The notes under the pieces are model-generated. The model saw nothing but the letters and a program-made list of their open reading frames with translations. It was not told the origin of the DNA and did no database searches. Shown one piece after another: positions 56,919 through 64,000 of a stretch of 64,000 nt of DNA (position 1 is the stretch's first letter; each line of letters begins with the position of its first letter). A program made the translations under genes and the position numbers. Source of the stretch: Legionella hackeliae (GTDB lineage Bacteria > Pseudomonadota > Gammaproteobacteria > Legionellales > Legionellaceae); NCBI RefSeq assembly GCF_000953655.1, contig NZ_LN681225.1, positions 2,073,001-2,137,000 on the forward strand. The letters are read 5' to 3'.

Positions 56919-57572
56919 TTAGTGCAAATGAATCAATTGAGTATGTATATCTATAGCGAAATAACGGCTGAATGCCTGATACGAGTCAATTACTGGCCAT
57001 TCCTCGACGTTATTACACATACGCATCATTTCAGCTTCAAAAATAGGCTCATAATAATGTTGAAGAAATGGTTTTATCTGACTTAGTTTGCTAAAGTTTT
57101 TCACTACCACTGTAGCATTTTCAGCCAAATGCGATAAATTGACTTTTTCCAATACACTGATTAAATCACTTTGATCTTCAACAGCAGCTTTCATCCATTT
57201 CAATAATACAGAGCGGGGTCGAACGCGAAGTAACTGTTTCCCCTCTTCTATTGATTGCTCCATAAGAACAATGTGTGAATGGAGCTCGAATTTAAAACAA
57301 CATAAGAAATCCAGAAAACTACCTTCGATTTCATTTCGCGCATTTTCTCCTAACCAACGACATATTTCATGTCTAAACATGGTCGTGAAATGACGCTCAA
57401 TTTCATTTAAGGTTTCTTCATCATTTCTTTTCTTTTCAATGACATAAGCTGTGTTATCAGTCTGTAACAAACGTAATTCTGGTAACTCAATCTCGGGTAA
57501 TTGTGAAGCAAGGAATGATAAGAATACTGGAGTAGGCTTGAGAATTATAACTTCCCATTTACTTGGTCGCAT
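56919..57572 (-). CDS. Conserved protein of unknown function
   Basis: 217 residues, not recognised. A mostly helical cytosolic protein without signal peptide or membrane segment (WEVIILKPTPVFLSFLASQL, RHFTTMFRHEICRWLGENAR). Co-transcribed with the coiled-coil membrane protein downstream, which suggests they act together. Confidence 0.6.
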   Translation of the reverse strand: MRPSKWEVIILKPTPVFLSFLASQLPEIELPELRLLQTDNTAYVIEKKRNDEETLNEIERHFTTMFRHEICRWLGENARNEIEGSFLDFLCCFKFELHSHIVLMEQSIEEGKQLLRVRPRSVLLKWMKAAVEDQSDLISVLEKVNLSHLAENATVVVKNFSKLSQIKPFLQHYYEPIFEAEMMRMCNNVEEWPVIDSYQAFSRYFAIDIHTQLIHLH

Positions 57573-57815
57573 GACGCTCTCCTTGATTTTATCGACTCAT
57601 CCTGAGTACAACTAAAAAGCAAAATCAACGTCTTTTTCTCCCCACTTTTCTTCAGGGAAGACTATCAGATTAGTTCAAAACGAAAATAATAACAAGCAAA
57701 ATTTTGATTTTTATCTTTAAAAAAAAAGTTTCAAATTAAACAATAACATAAATGGAAGTTATTTTAAAATATTTAAATAAATCAATGAGTTAACCTTAAA
57801 AACGCCACACAATAC

Positions 57816-57844
57816 TTGACATACATATTCTCGGCTATACTATA
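57816..57844 (+). promoter_or_regulatory. Probable sigma-70 promoter of the asmA-like gene
   Basis: TTGACA (57816-57821) and an AT-rich -10 (TATACTATA, 57836-57844; best fit ACTATA or TACTAT with 16-17 base spacing) lie about 30 bases before the ATG at 57873. The longer frame from 57816 would start inside it, so it is not used. Confidence 0.55.
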
Positions 57845-57872
57845 TGCTTGCCTTTTTCTTTTATTTCCTAAC

Positions 57873-59417
57873 ATGAAATTTCTAAAAAAATTAGTTGTCT
57901 GCCTAGTTGTTCTATTGATAGTCGCTACGGTTTTTTTATGGGCTCTTGCTAAATCTATTCGTCCAGAAGTCGTTAAAGATTATGTAAGTGCTCAGCTAAC
58001 CCATTTAACGAATCAACAAAGTCAGGTTGATGGTGATATCTCGTGGCAGCTGTTTCCAAGACCAGGAATAAAAATTACAGGCGTAAGAATTGGCAATAAA
58101 AGTGAGCAAAGTGCTTACTCGGTAACATTAGAAAATTTACTGTTTAATTTAAAAATTACTCCTTTACTACGTGGGCAATTGGTTTTTAGTGAGCTAGATG
58201 TGAATGGTTTTCTACTCACTATTAATCCTAACACCACTCCCCCCCTTGTCAAAAAGGGGCAACTATCTGCTAAAAAATCACAGCATGTTGCAGAACAATT
58301 TGCTATTGAACGCATTCTTCTAAGTCGTGGGGAAGTGAACTATCAAAACAATCAGCAGGTTATTAAACTTTCAAATCTTCAAATAGGGGCTGAACGATTT
58401 AATCTAAAGAAACTTTCCTTCCCCCTACAGTTTAAAACACAGGTCGATGTTGCTGTTGAGGGCAAACCTCTGATGAAAGCTCAGGTTAATTTTAACGGGA
58501 GTACTGCCTTATCAATGCATCTTTTTGATAAGCCATTCGCTACACTTCAAAATACACCACTAGCAGGCCAACTTACGATTCAAGACCTTACAGTCAATCA
58601 ATTAAAAATAAGCAAAATAAGAGCAACTGTAAAAACTAAAACAGGTATTTTGCTGTTAAATCCACTGACATTGAATCTGTATAACGGTGAGTCAGTAGGT
58701 GATCTGAGTTATGAAATCACCAGTAAAAAGCTCACCTTAAACCAAACAGCCACTAATCTGAATGGCAATAAACTTATTTATGACCTTGTTAAAAAGAAAC
58801 TATTCAAGGGGAGTGTTGATTTCTCTATTCATACCCAAGCTAATATGGATGGAAATTGGCAAGATAATACTTTTGGCCAGGGTAATTTAACCATTAAAGA
58901 TGGTGTGGTTGAATCCGTAAATTTAAATAAAGTTATTGATGGCACCAGTGATAAAATTAATAATTTACTCAGTGGCAAAAAAGATAAGGCAAATGATGTT
59001 TTGCAATTAAGCCAATTTGATGATCCTGCCTTTTTCAAAGGCCACACCAATTTTAAATTGCTTACAATTCAGTATACGCTGCAGAATGCTAAATTATTAA
59101 GTGACTCTCTAGTCCTGCAAACTGACCGACTCCAACTTAAGGGAGATGGTCAGTTAGATTTAAAGGACAACAACATAGATAGTCGTTTGCAGGCGAAGGT
59201 AAGCCTTACCGATCCAGAAGTTGATAAAATTCAGCAATTGCTAGGCGGAAGTTTCCCTCTTCTCGTTAAAGGTACCTTAACAACACCTTCTGTGCTGCCT
59301 GATTTAAAAATTATTAATCCCATTTTGACTCGATTTTGGTTAAAAGAAACATTAGCAAAACCTGTGAAAGTCATTCACAAACAAATTAAAACACTCTTAA
59401 CCAATAAGAATGATTAG
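57873..59417 (+). CDS. asmA: AsmA-family envelope protein
   Basis: 514 residues. It has one N-terminal transmembrane segment (LVVCLVVLLIVATVFLWAL), then a long periplasmic beta-rich domain as in AsmA/YhdP/TamB-like proteins that help lipid transport to the outer membrane. Family pieces are DISWQLFPRPGIKITGVRIG, LRGQLVFSELDVNGF and the C-terminal KVSLTDPEVDKIQQLLGG. It overlaps mutY by 8 bases. Confidence 0.85.
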   Translation: MKFLKKLVVCLVVLLIVATVFLWALAKSIRPEVVKDYVSAQLTHLTNQQSQVDGDISWQLFPRPGIKITGVRIGNKSEQSAYSVTLENLLFNLKITPLLRGQLVFSELDVNGFLLTINPNTTPPLVKKGQLSAKKSQHVAEQFAIERILLSRGEVNYQNNQQVIKLSNLQIGAERFNLKKLSFPLQFKTQVDVAVEGKPLMKAQVNFNGSTALSMHLFDKPFATLQNTPLAGQLTIQDLTVNQLKISKIRATVKTKTGILLLNPLTLNLYNGESVGDLSYEITSKKLTLNQTATNLNGNKLIYDLVKKKLFKGSVDFSIHTQANMDGNWQDNTFGQGNLTIKDGVVESVNLNKVIDGTSDKINNLLSGKKDKANDVLQLSQFDDPAFFKGHTNFKLLTIQYTLQNAKLLSDSLVLQTDRLQLKGDGQLDLKDNNIDSRLQAKVSLTDPEVDKIQQLLGGSFPLLVKGTLTTPSVLPDLKIINPILTRFWLKETLAKPVKVIHKQIKTLLTNKND

Positions 59418-60501
59418 ACAGCTACACGAACAATTTAGCCAGCCGTTGTTAGCCTGGTTTGATCAGTTTGGCCGTAAGGATTTACCGTGGCAAAATCCGC
59501 GTAATCCTTACAGAGTCTGGGTTTCTGAAATTATGCTACAGCAAACCCAGGTTAAAACAGTTATTCCCTATTTTAATCACTTTATGGAGCATTTCCCGAC
59601 TCTTTGGGATTTAGCTAGCTCACCAGAAGATGAGGTTTTAGCGTTATGGTCTGGCTTAGGGTATTACAGTCGCGCCCGTAATTTGCATAAAACAGCAAAA
59701 CTTGTTTGTGAACACTATCAAGGGCATTTTCCCACTAACTTAGAGGAACTAACGTCTTTACCAGGCATTGGGGAATCTACTGCAGCAGCTATCGTCTCCC
59801 AGGCATTTAACTTACCTGCGGCAATTTTAGACGGTAACGTAAAGCGTGTTTTATGTCGCTACTTTAAGATAGCAGGCTGGCCAGAAAAAACCTCTGTTAA
59901 GAAAACACTTTGGCGACTGGCTAATCATTGCATGTCTCAAGAACGTTGTGCCGATTATACCCAGGCGATTATGGATTTAGGAGCCACCTGTTGCACCAGC
60001 AGAAATCCTAATTGTCATCGTTGCCCTTTAAATGATTCTTGTTTGGCTAAGCAGAATGATGAGGTTAGCCAATATCCCGAGAAAAAACCTAAAAAAGTAT
60101 TACCCCACAAGGAAGAGCAATTTTTATTACTGCACAACGCCGAAAATAAAATTTTTCTCGAAAAAAGACCACCTGCAGGTCTTTGGGGTGGGCTCTGGTG
60201 CCTGCCAAGTATTCATGTAGATAGCTGCCCAGAAGCATATATTCAAAAGGTTTATCATTTTACCAGCTTTAAAACTAGAGAATTATTGAGGCTTAAGCAT
60301 TCCTTTAGCCATTTTCACTTACATATTCGAGCCATTAGTATTCTTACCATAGCCACAAAAGACAATGTCATTTCGGAAAATTCAGGTAAATGGTATCGCT
60401 TAAGCGAACTAAAACATCTTGGGCTTGCAAAGCCCATTGCAACTATTATTCAGCATTTTCAAGCAACGCTTGCTGAGACGACTCAACCTGACGCTGAGTA
60501 A
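59410..60501 (+). CDS. mutY: Adenine DNA glycosylase MutY
   Basis: 363 residues that remove adenine mispaired with 8-oxoguanine. The HhH motif is LPGIGESTAAAIVSQAF, with Asp in ILDGNVKRVL. SEIMLQQTQV is near the active-site Glu. The 4Fe-4S cluster is CTSRNPNCHRCPLNDSC. The C-terminal ~130 residues are the NUDIX-like 8-oxoG recognition domain (GLWGGLWCLPS, HSFSHFHLHI). It overlaps asmA and, at its 3' end, the convergent transporter gene by 56 bases. Confidence 0.96.
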   Translation: MIRQLHEQFSQPLLAWFDQFGRKDLPWQNPRNPYRVWVSEIMLQQTQVKTVIPYFNHFMEHFPTLWDLASSPEDEVLALWSGLGYYSRARNLHKTAKLVCEHYQGHFPTNLEELTSLPGIGESTAAAIVSQAFNLPAAILDGNVKRVLCRYFKIAGWPEKTSVKKTLWRLANHCMSQERCADYTQAIMDLGATCCTSRNPNCHRCPLNDSCLAKQNDEVSQYPEKKPKKVLPHKEEQFLLLHNAENKIFLEKRPPAGLWGGLWCLPSIHVDSCPEAYIQKVYHFTSFKTRELLRLKHSFSHFHLHIRAISILTIATKDNVISENSGKWYRLSELKHLGLAKPIATIIQHFQATLAETTQPDAE

Positions 60502-61690
60502 TTGTCATGAAAATTAAAATAACACCCGCTAAACAAAGTAAAATAGTTTCTGCAGAGTACAACTTGGTTACTGGAATATCTTTCCAACAAACTAAAACGT
60601 AATAAAAGAGAATAATAACCGCACCAGACATACTGTTAAATAGGGATTGTACCCTGCCTTGATAATCTAGATCAGTCATTTCTTGAGCTAAAGTAGTTAA
60701 TAAAGCCCATGACGAAAAAGAAAAACCAATAAAGAAATGGTACAAAATCGCCAACTCGGTATTTTGGGTATGACTAAAGAGATAAAATGAAAGAATACCC
60801 AGTAGCACTTGTCCCAAAATAACTTTTGATAATGAAAAAAGAGTCGATAACCAAGGACTGAGGAAACCACCCAAAATAATTCCCGCTGATAATGCAGCCT
60901 CCAACCAACCAAATTGTGCAACATTACTATGTAACACTGACTTTGCAAAAGGTGCCAATAATACAGGTGCTGTCATATAGGATATAAAAAACAATCCCTG
61001 AACTAAATAAACAAGCAAAATAGGTGTGCGTTGCATGATATAGCGTCCACCTTCGACAAACTGCCTAAAGAATGACTCAATAATTTCTTTCGTTTTTGCT
61101 TGTCTATCATAGGTGATACCAAGAATAAAAATTGTTGCAAATAAATAGCATGCACCATTAATAACAAAACAAGTTGCGAAAGAGGTCCCTGCCAAAATAA
61201 GCCCAGCACTTCCCATCCCAAGTGCAGCCCCTACTTCATAGGCTGTATCCAGCATTGCATTTGCATAAAGCAAGTCCTCTTCTTCGACAATAATTTCACG
61301 AATAAAAGCCATAGCTGCCGGAATGTAGGCAGCGAGTAGCGTACCAATGACAGTAGCCAGAAAATAAATGGCAAAAGGCGTGATACGATTGTGATAAGCA
61401 ATCAGTGCAAAACCAAATAAACAAAGCGCACGTGCACCGACGGTAAACAAAAGTACCTTTTTTCGGTTATAACGATCGGCGAGTACACCTAAAAAAGGTC
61501 CCAATAATACGTTGGGAAGCCAAAAACAGGCCATAAGAATAGCAGTAGAAACTACTGATGCGTCAAATCGTATCAGCGCCCACACCATGACGATGTACGT
61601 CAAACCATTACCAAACATGGCTAACATACAACTTAGCATAAAATGCCTGAAGGAGGCATTTTTAAAAAGATGACGTTGTTTGCTCAACAT
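60446..61690 (-). CDS. Major facilitator superfamily exporter
   Basis: 414 residues from ATG 61690, with 12 transmembrane segments. The loop motif LGVLADRYNRKKVLL is the MFS signature between helices 2 and 3. The rest resembles the EntS/MFS_3 group of exporters (siderophore or drug efflux). The substrate is not shown. The longer frame begins with a TTG at 61717. It converges on and overlaps mutY. Confidence 0.85.
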   Translation of the reverse strand: MLSKQRHLFKNASFRHFMLSCMLAMFGNGLTYIVMVWALIRFDASVVSTAILMACFWLPNVLLGPFLGVLADRYNRKKVLLFTVGARALCLFGFALIAYHNRITPFAIYFLATVIGTLLAAYIPAAMAFIREIIVEEEDLLYANAMLDTAYEVGAALGMGSAGLILAGTSFATCFVINGACYLFATIFILGITYDRQAKTKEIIESFFRQFVEGGRYIMQRTPILLVYLVQGLFFISYMTAPVLLAPFAKSVLHSNVAQFGWLEAALSAGIILGGFLSPWLSTLFSLSKVILGQVLLGILSFYLFSHTQNTELAILYHFFIGFSFSSWALLTTLAQEMTDLDYQGRVQSLFNSMSGAVIILFYYVLVCWKDIPVTKLYSAETILLCLAGVILIFMTITQRQVESSQQALLENAE

Positions 61691-61944
61691 AATATTTGTC
61701 TTGAAAGTACCCGGCAATAAGATTGTTCTGCCAGAAACTATATTGTGATAGAAGAGAGTCGATACTCCGCTTCAGTTATAGCTTCTTCGTCTGACTTCAA
61801 CTCTTCAATCGTTATATTTATAATGTCAGAGAATTGTGTATCTTATCACATCAGCAACAATATGAAAAGTTTTTGAACAAAAATGCTTGTTGTGTTCGCT
61901 GATAAATCCAGTATTATCAACTCTTAATATTCTTGAGAACACAC

Positions 61945-62907
61945 ATGGTCATTTTACTTGTAATAATTAGCTTTATTGCTTTGCTGTGGGCCGCAAATCA
62001 GCTGGTCACAGGTGCATCTGGAATTGCAGCTTACTATCGCCTGTCTCCATTGGTTATTGGTTTTACCCTGGTTGCTCTAGGCACGTCTGCTCCTGAAATT
62101 ATGATCGCTATTACAGCGTCTATAGAAGGTTATACTGATATTACTATTGGCAATGCAATTGGAACAAACATCGCTAATATAGGGTTAGTTTTAGGATTAA
62201 CCACATTAATAAAGCCCATTCGAGTCCAATCTACATTAATGCGTAGAGAATACCCCTTGCTCTTCTTGGTAATGCTTTTTTCTTATTCCTTGATGCTTGA
62301 TGGTTACCTGGGTGTTCTTGATGGTTGTTTATTGTTATTAATGTGTCTTGCTATTCTTGGTTATTTTATTTTAATAACCCGTCAACAACGTCCACAAAAA
62401 CAGTTGACCATGGCTTTCCAACAAGCAGCCTTGGGAAAGCATTCTATTAAATCACATATAGTTAGCTTATTATTGGGTTTAATTGTACTTCCTATTAGCT
62501 CCAAATATTTAATCAATACCAGTCTCGAACTTGGACATATCCTTGGTATAAGTGACTTAGTCATGGGATTAACCTTTATTTCAATAGGAACAAGTTTGCC
62601 TGAGTTAGCAACCTCAATCGTTGCCATCACTAAAGGAGCTGATGATATTGCCGTGGGTAATATTCTAGGCGCCAATATATTTAATTTGCTTGCCGTAATG
62701 ATCTTCCCTAGCATCATCCACCCTGCTGCAATAAGCACTACCTTGCTTTGGCGAGATATCCCTGTGATGTTTATCACAACATTTGTTCTGTTATGGATTA
62801 ATTATCGCAATAAAAAAAGACTGGTACGTTGGCACGGAGGGATTCTGGTTTTGATTTATTGTTGCTATATGCTGTCTTTAATCATTAACGCAGTGGTTAA
62901 TCAATAG
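61945..62907 (+). CDS. Calcium/sodium antiporter (CaCA family, YrbG-like)
   Basis: 320 residues, about 10 transmembrane helices in two halves. Each half carries the alpha repeat: GFTLVALGTSAPEIMIAITAS in the first (split over 20 residues) and GLTFISIGTSLPELATSIVA in the second, both with GNxxGxNIxN following (GNAIGTNIANIG, GNILGANIFNLL). ATG 61945 is preferred over TTG 61933. Confidence 0.9.
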   Translation: MVILLVIISFIALLWAANQLVTGASGIAAYYRLSPLVIGFTLVALGTSAPEIMIAITASIEGYTDITIGNAIGTNIANIGLVLGLTTLIKPIRVQSTLMRREYPLLFLVMLFSYSLMLDGYLGVLDGCLLLLMCLAILGYFILITRQQRPQKQLTMAFQQAALGKHSIKSHIVSLLLGLIVLPISSKYLINTSLELGHILGISDLVMGLTFISIGTSLPELATSIVAITKGADDIAVGNILGANIFNLLAVMIFPSIIHPAAISTTLLWRDIPVMFITTFVLLWINYRNKKRLVRWHGGILVLIYCCYMLSLIINAVVNQ

Positions 62908-62929
62908 CAGTTCAACATTATGAACATTG

Positions 62930-63256
62930 TTAAGGTAAAATATTTTGTGGTTGTTGTTGCAAAATGGCGAGTGCGGCAACGGCCTCAGGTTGTCCTGCCT
63001 GTGCGGCTTTATTAATCCAATACCATGCTTTTTTACGGTTCTCAACAACACCCTGTCCGTAATAATACATATAACCAACCGCATATTGAGCATCAGGCTT
63101 CCCTTTTATAGCCTCAGGTTTTAATCGCACAAATGCCTGCCGATAATCTTGTACACGAAAACTTCTGATACCTTCTATTAAATTCGAGCGGGTTGTACAA
63201 GCAAGCTCAGCAAGAGCTAAAATTGTTATCAGAGTTATTCGCAGTAGGAAACGCAT
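62930..63256 (-). CDS. Sel1-repeat lipoprotein
   Basis: 108 residues with a lipoprotein signal peptide (lipobox ELAC). The mature part has Sel1-like helical repeats: GKPDAQYAVGYMYYYGQGV and NRKKAWYWINKAAQAGQPEA. Such repeats mediate protein contacts in the envelope and are abundant in Legionella. It lies 2 bases after lspC on the same strand and so is part of that transcript. Confidence 0.82.
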   Translation of the reverse strand: MRFLLRITLITILALAELACTTRSNLIEGIRSFRVQDYRQAFVRLKPEAIKGKPDAQYAVGYMYYYGQGVVENRKKAWYWINKAAQAGQPEAVAALAILQQQPQNILP

Positions 63257-63258
63257 AT

Positions 63259-63765
63259 TTATTCCTCAATCAGCGGTTTTGCTGGAGCTTCGAAGATTAA
63301 TTCATTTTTTGGCAAACTTAAACTCTCAAGCGCACCATTATGCAATACGACTACACCATTAGGCGAAATCCGTTTAATAATAGCTCCACCAGGCAAGGAA
63401 TCACCAATAGAATAAATTTTTTCCTGTCCTCCTCCGGCCTTGAGAATTACTTGGGAGTGTTCCTCTTTCTTATCAAACATGATACCCACTACTTCGACAT
63501 CAAGCATAGATTGTTTGATGTCTGCGTCTGTCAAATTTGTTGGTACATAATTACCAAATAATGGCACCATAAATAAAGGTGAATTACTATGCAATGCTTC
63601 CTGTACAGGTTGTTTAATATAGGTCGTAGCCACAGCTATCTGCTTATTAGATTGAAAGTAGTTGATGATCTCCCACAAAAATAAAAAGCAGGTTAAAAAA
63701 AACACCACTACAGCGATCAACAATTTTGGCTCATTATAAGCAAACGACAATTTAGTATCTTTCAT
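63259..63765 (-). CDS. lspC: Type II secretion system protein C (LspC/GspC)
   Basis: 168 residues. It has an N-terminal cytoplasmic tail, one transmembrane segment (LLIAVVVFFLTCFLFLWEII) and a periplasmic homology region (SMLDVEVVGIMFDK, VILKAGGGQEKIYSIGDSLP, IIKRISPNGVVVLHNGALES). This is the inner-membrane platform-to-secretin link of type II secretion. The PDZ or coiled-coil C-terminus of longer GspC proteins is absent, as in Legionella LspC. Confidence 0.9.
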   Translation of the reverse strand: MKDTKLSFAYNEPKLLIAVVVFFLTCFLFLWEIINYFQSNKQIAVATTYIKQPVQEALHSNSPLFMVPLFGNYVPTNLTDADIKQSMLDVEVVGIMFDKKEEHSQVILKAGGGQEKIYSIGDSLPGGAIIKRISPNGVVVLHNGALESLSLPKNELIFEAPAKPLIEE

Positions 63766-63884
63766 AGGTTGCTACAACTTAGCACGATTTTTGCCTGTAA
63801 CTGATAGTTAACATTCTATCATCACAGAAAATTAAGGGATATTGCAAGCTTGTAAATTGGGTCTTAACGATTAAAGGAAGAATC

Positions 63885-64000
63885 ATGCAAACACATCACG
63901 AACCTGCTTATATCCAATTGGCAATCATGTCTCGATGGTATGTTGTTTCACGTGCCATCCACACTATGGCAAAACTTGGTATAGCCAATTATATGTCGTT
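63885..64000 (+). CDS. Putative SAM-dependent methyltransferase, N-terminus only (runs off right edge)
   Basis: 38 codons from ATG 63885, after AAAGGAAG. The sequence MQTHHEPAYIQLAIMSRW then SRAIHTMAKLGIANYMS resembles the dimerisation helices of O-methyltransferase/family 2 enzymes. The catalytic part lies outside the window, so the call is tentative. Confidence 0.5.
   Translation, partial: MQTHHEPAYIQLAIMSRWYVVSRAIHTMAKLGIANYMS

Noticed and set aside
62382-62777. Minus-strand 131-residue frame within the antiporter gene
   Set aside because: Shadow of two well-conserved alpha-repeat segments on the plus strand.
1-64000. CRISPR array
   Set aside because: No regularly spaced identical repeats with variable spacers were seen; the repeats found are palindromic or attachment elements.

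Overview
The window reads as the chromosome of a Legionella-like gammaproteobacterium. It is AT-rich, with short intergenic gaps. It carries a full flgBCDEFGHIJKL cluster behind a sigma-54-type promoter, a type II secretion GspC/LspC protein without a PDZ domain, a Sel1-repeat lipoprotein, HemF-type heme synthesis, and a FAAL-polyketide synthase of the kind seen in Legionella. The genus is inferred from gene content and style, not from a marker gene.

Layout. 1-4964: 5' part of a large FAAL-ACP-KS-AT polyketide synthase that runs off the left edge. 5151-11219: a broken lipoprotein gene, a NAPE-PLD-like metallo-beta-lactamase protein, an orphan RelE/HigB-type toxin, ETF-ubiquinone oxidoreductase, a DJ-1/PfpI protein and a decayed gene. 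11359-18693: an accessory set on the plus strand (DUF4142 lipoprotein, broken PolX, DUF3309 peptide, FAD/Rieske oxidoreductase, membrane protein, topoisomerase IB, Nramp-related transporter, PncC/CinA) that looks like a stress-tolerance module. 18671-21129: a secreted thaumatin-like protein and a beta-barrel protein.

21345-37862 is an integrated genomic island at a tRNA-Arg(CCT) gene. It has a tyrosine integrase, an AlpA regulator, a RepA-like ATPase, tandem GGTATAGCCA repeats near both ends, and a displaced copy of the tRNA 3' half at the far end. Its cargo is one tightly overlapping minus-strand operon: HTH protein, hsdM, a DUF1016/YhcG nuclease, hsdS, a reverse transcriptase, hsdR, a possible HEPN-like protein, and a RecB/exonuclease/helicase protein split by a one-base frameshift. 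The reverse transcriptase sits between hsdS and hsdR and overlaps both. This composite defence locus is the most interesting system in the window.

38011-48741: flagellar rod, ring, hook and hook-associated genes on the minus strand, in order flgB to flgL, with hemF divergent. 49833-57572: metallophosphoesterase plus lipid-kinase pair, a short-chain dehydrogenase, a cold-shock protein, pyrE, an HtrA-family protease and hypothetical proteins. 57873-64000: asmA-like gene, mutY, MFS exporter, Ca2+/Na+ antiporter, Sel1 lipoprotein, lspC, and the start of a putative methyltransferase at the right edge.

All functional calls come from reading motifs and overall protein character; no database search was run.
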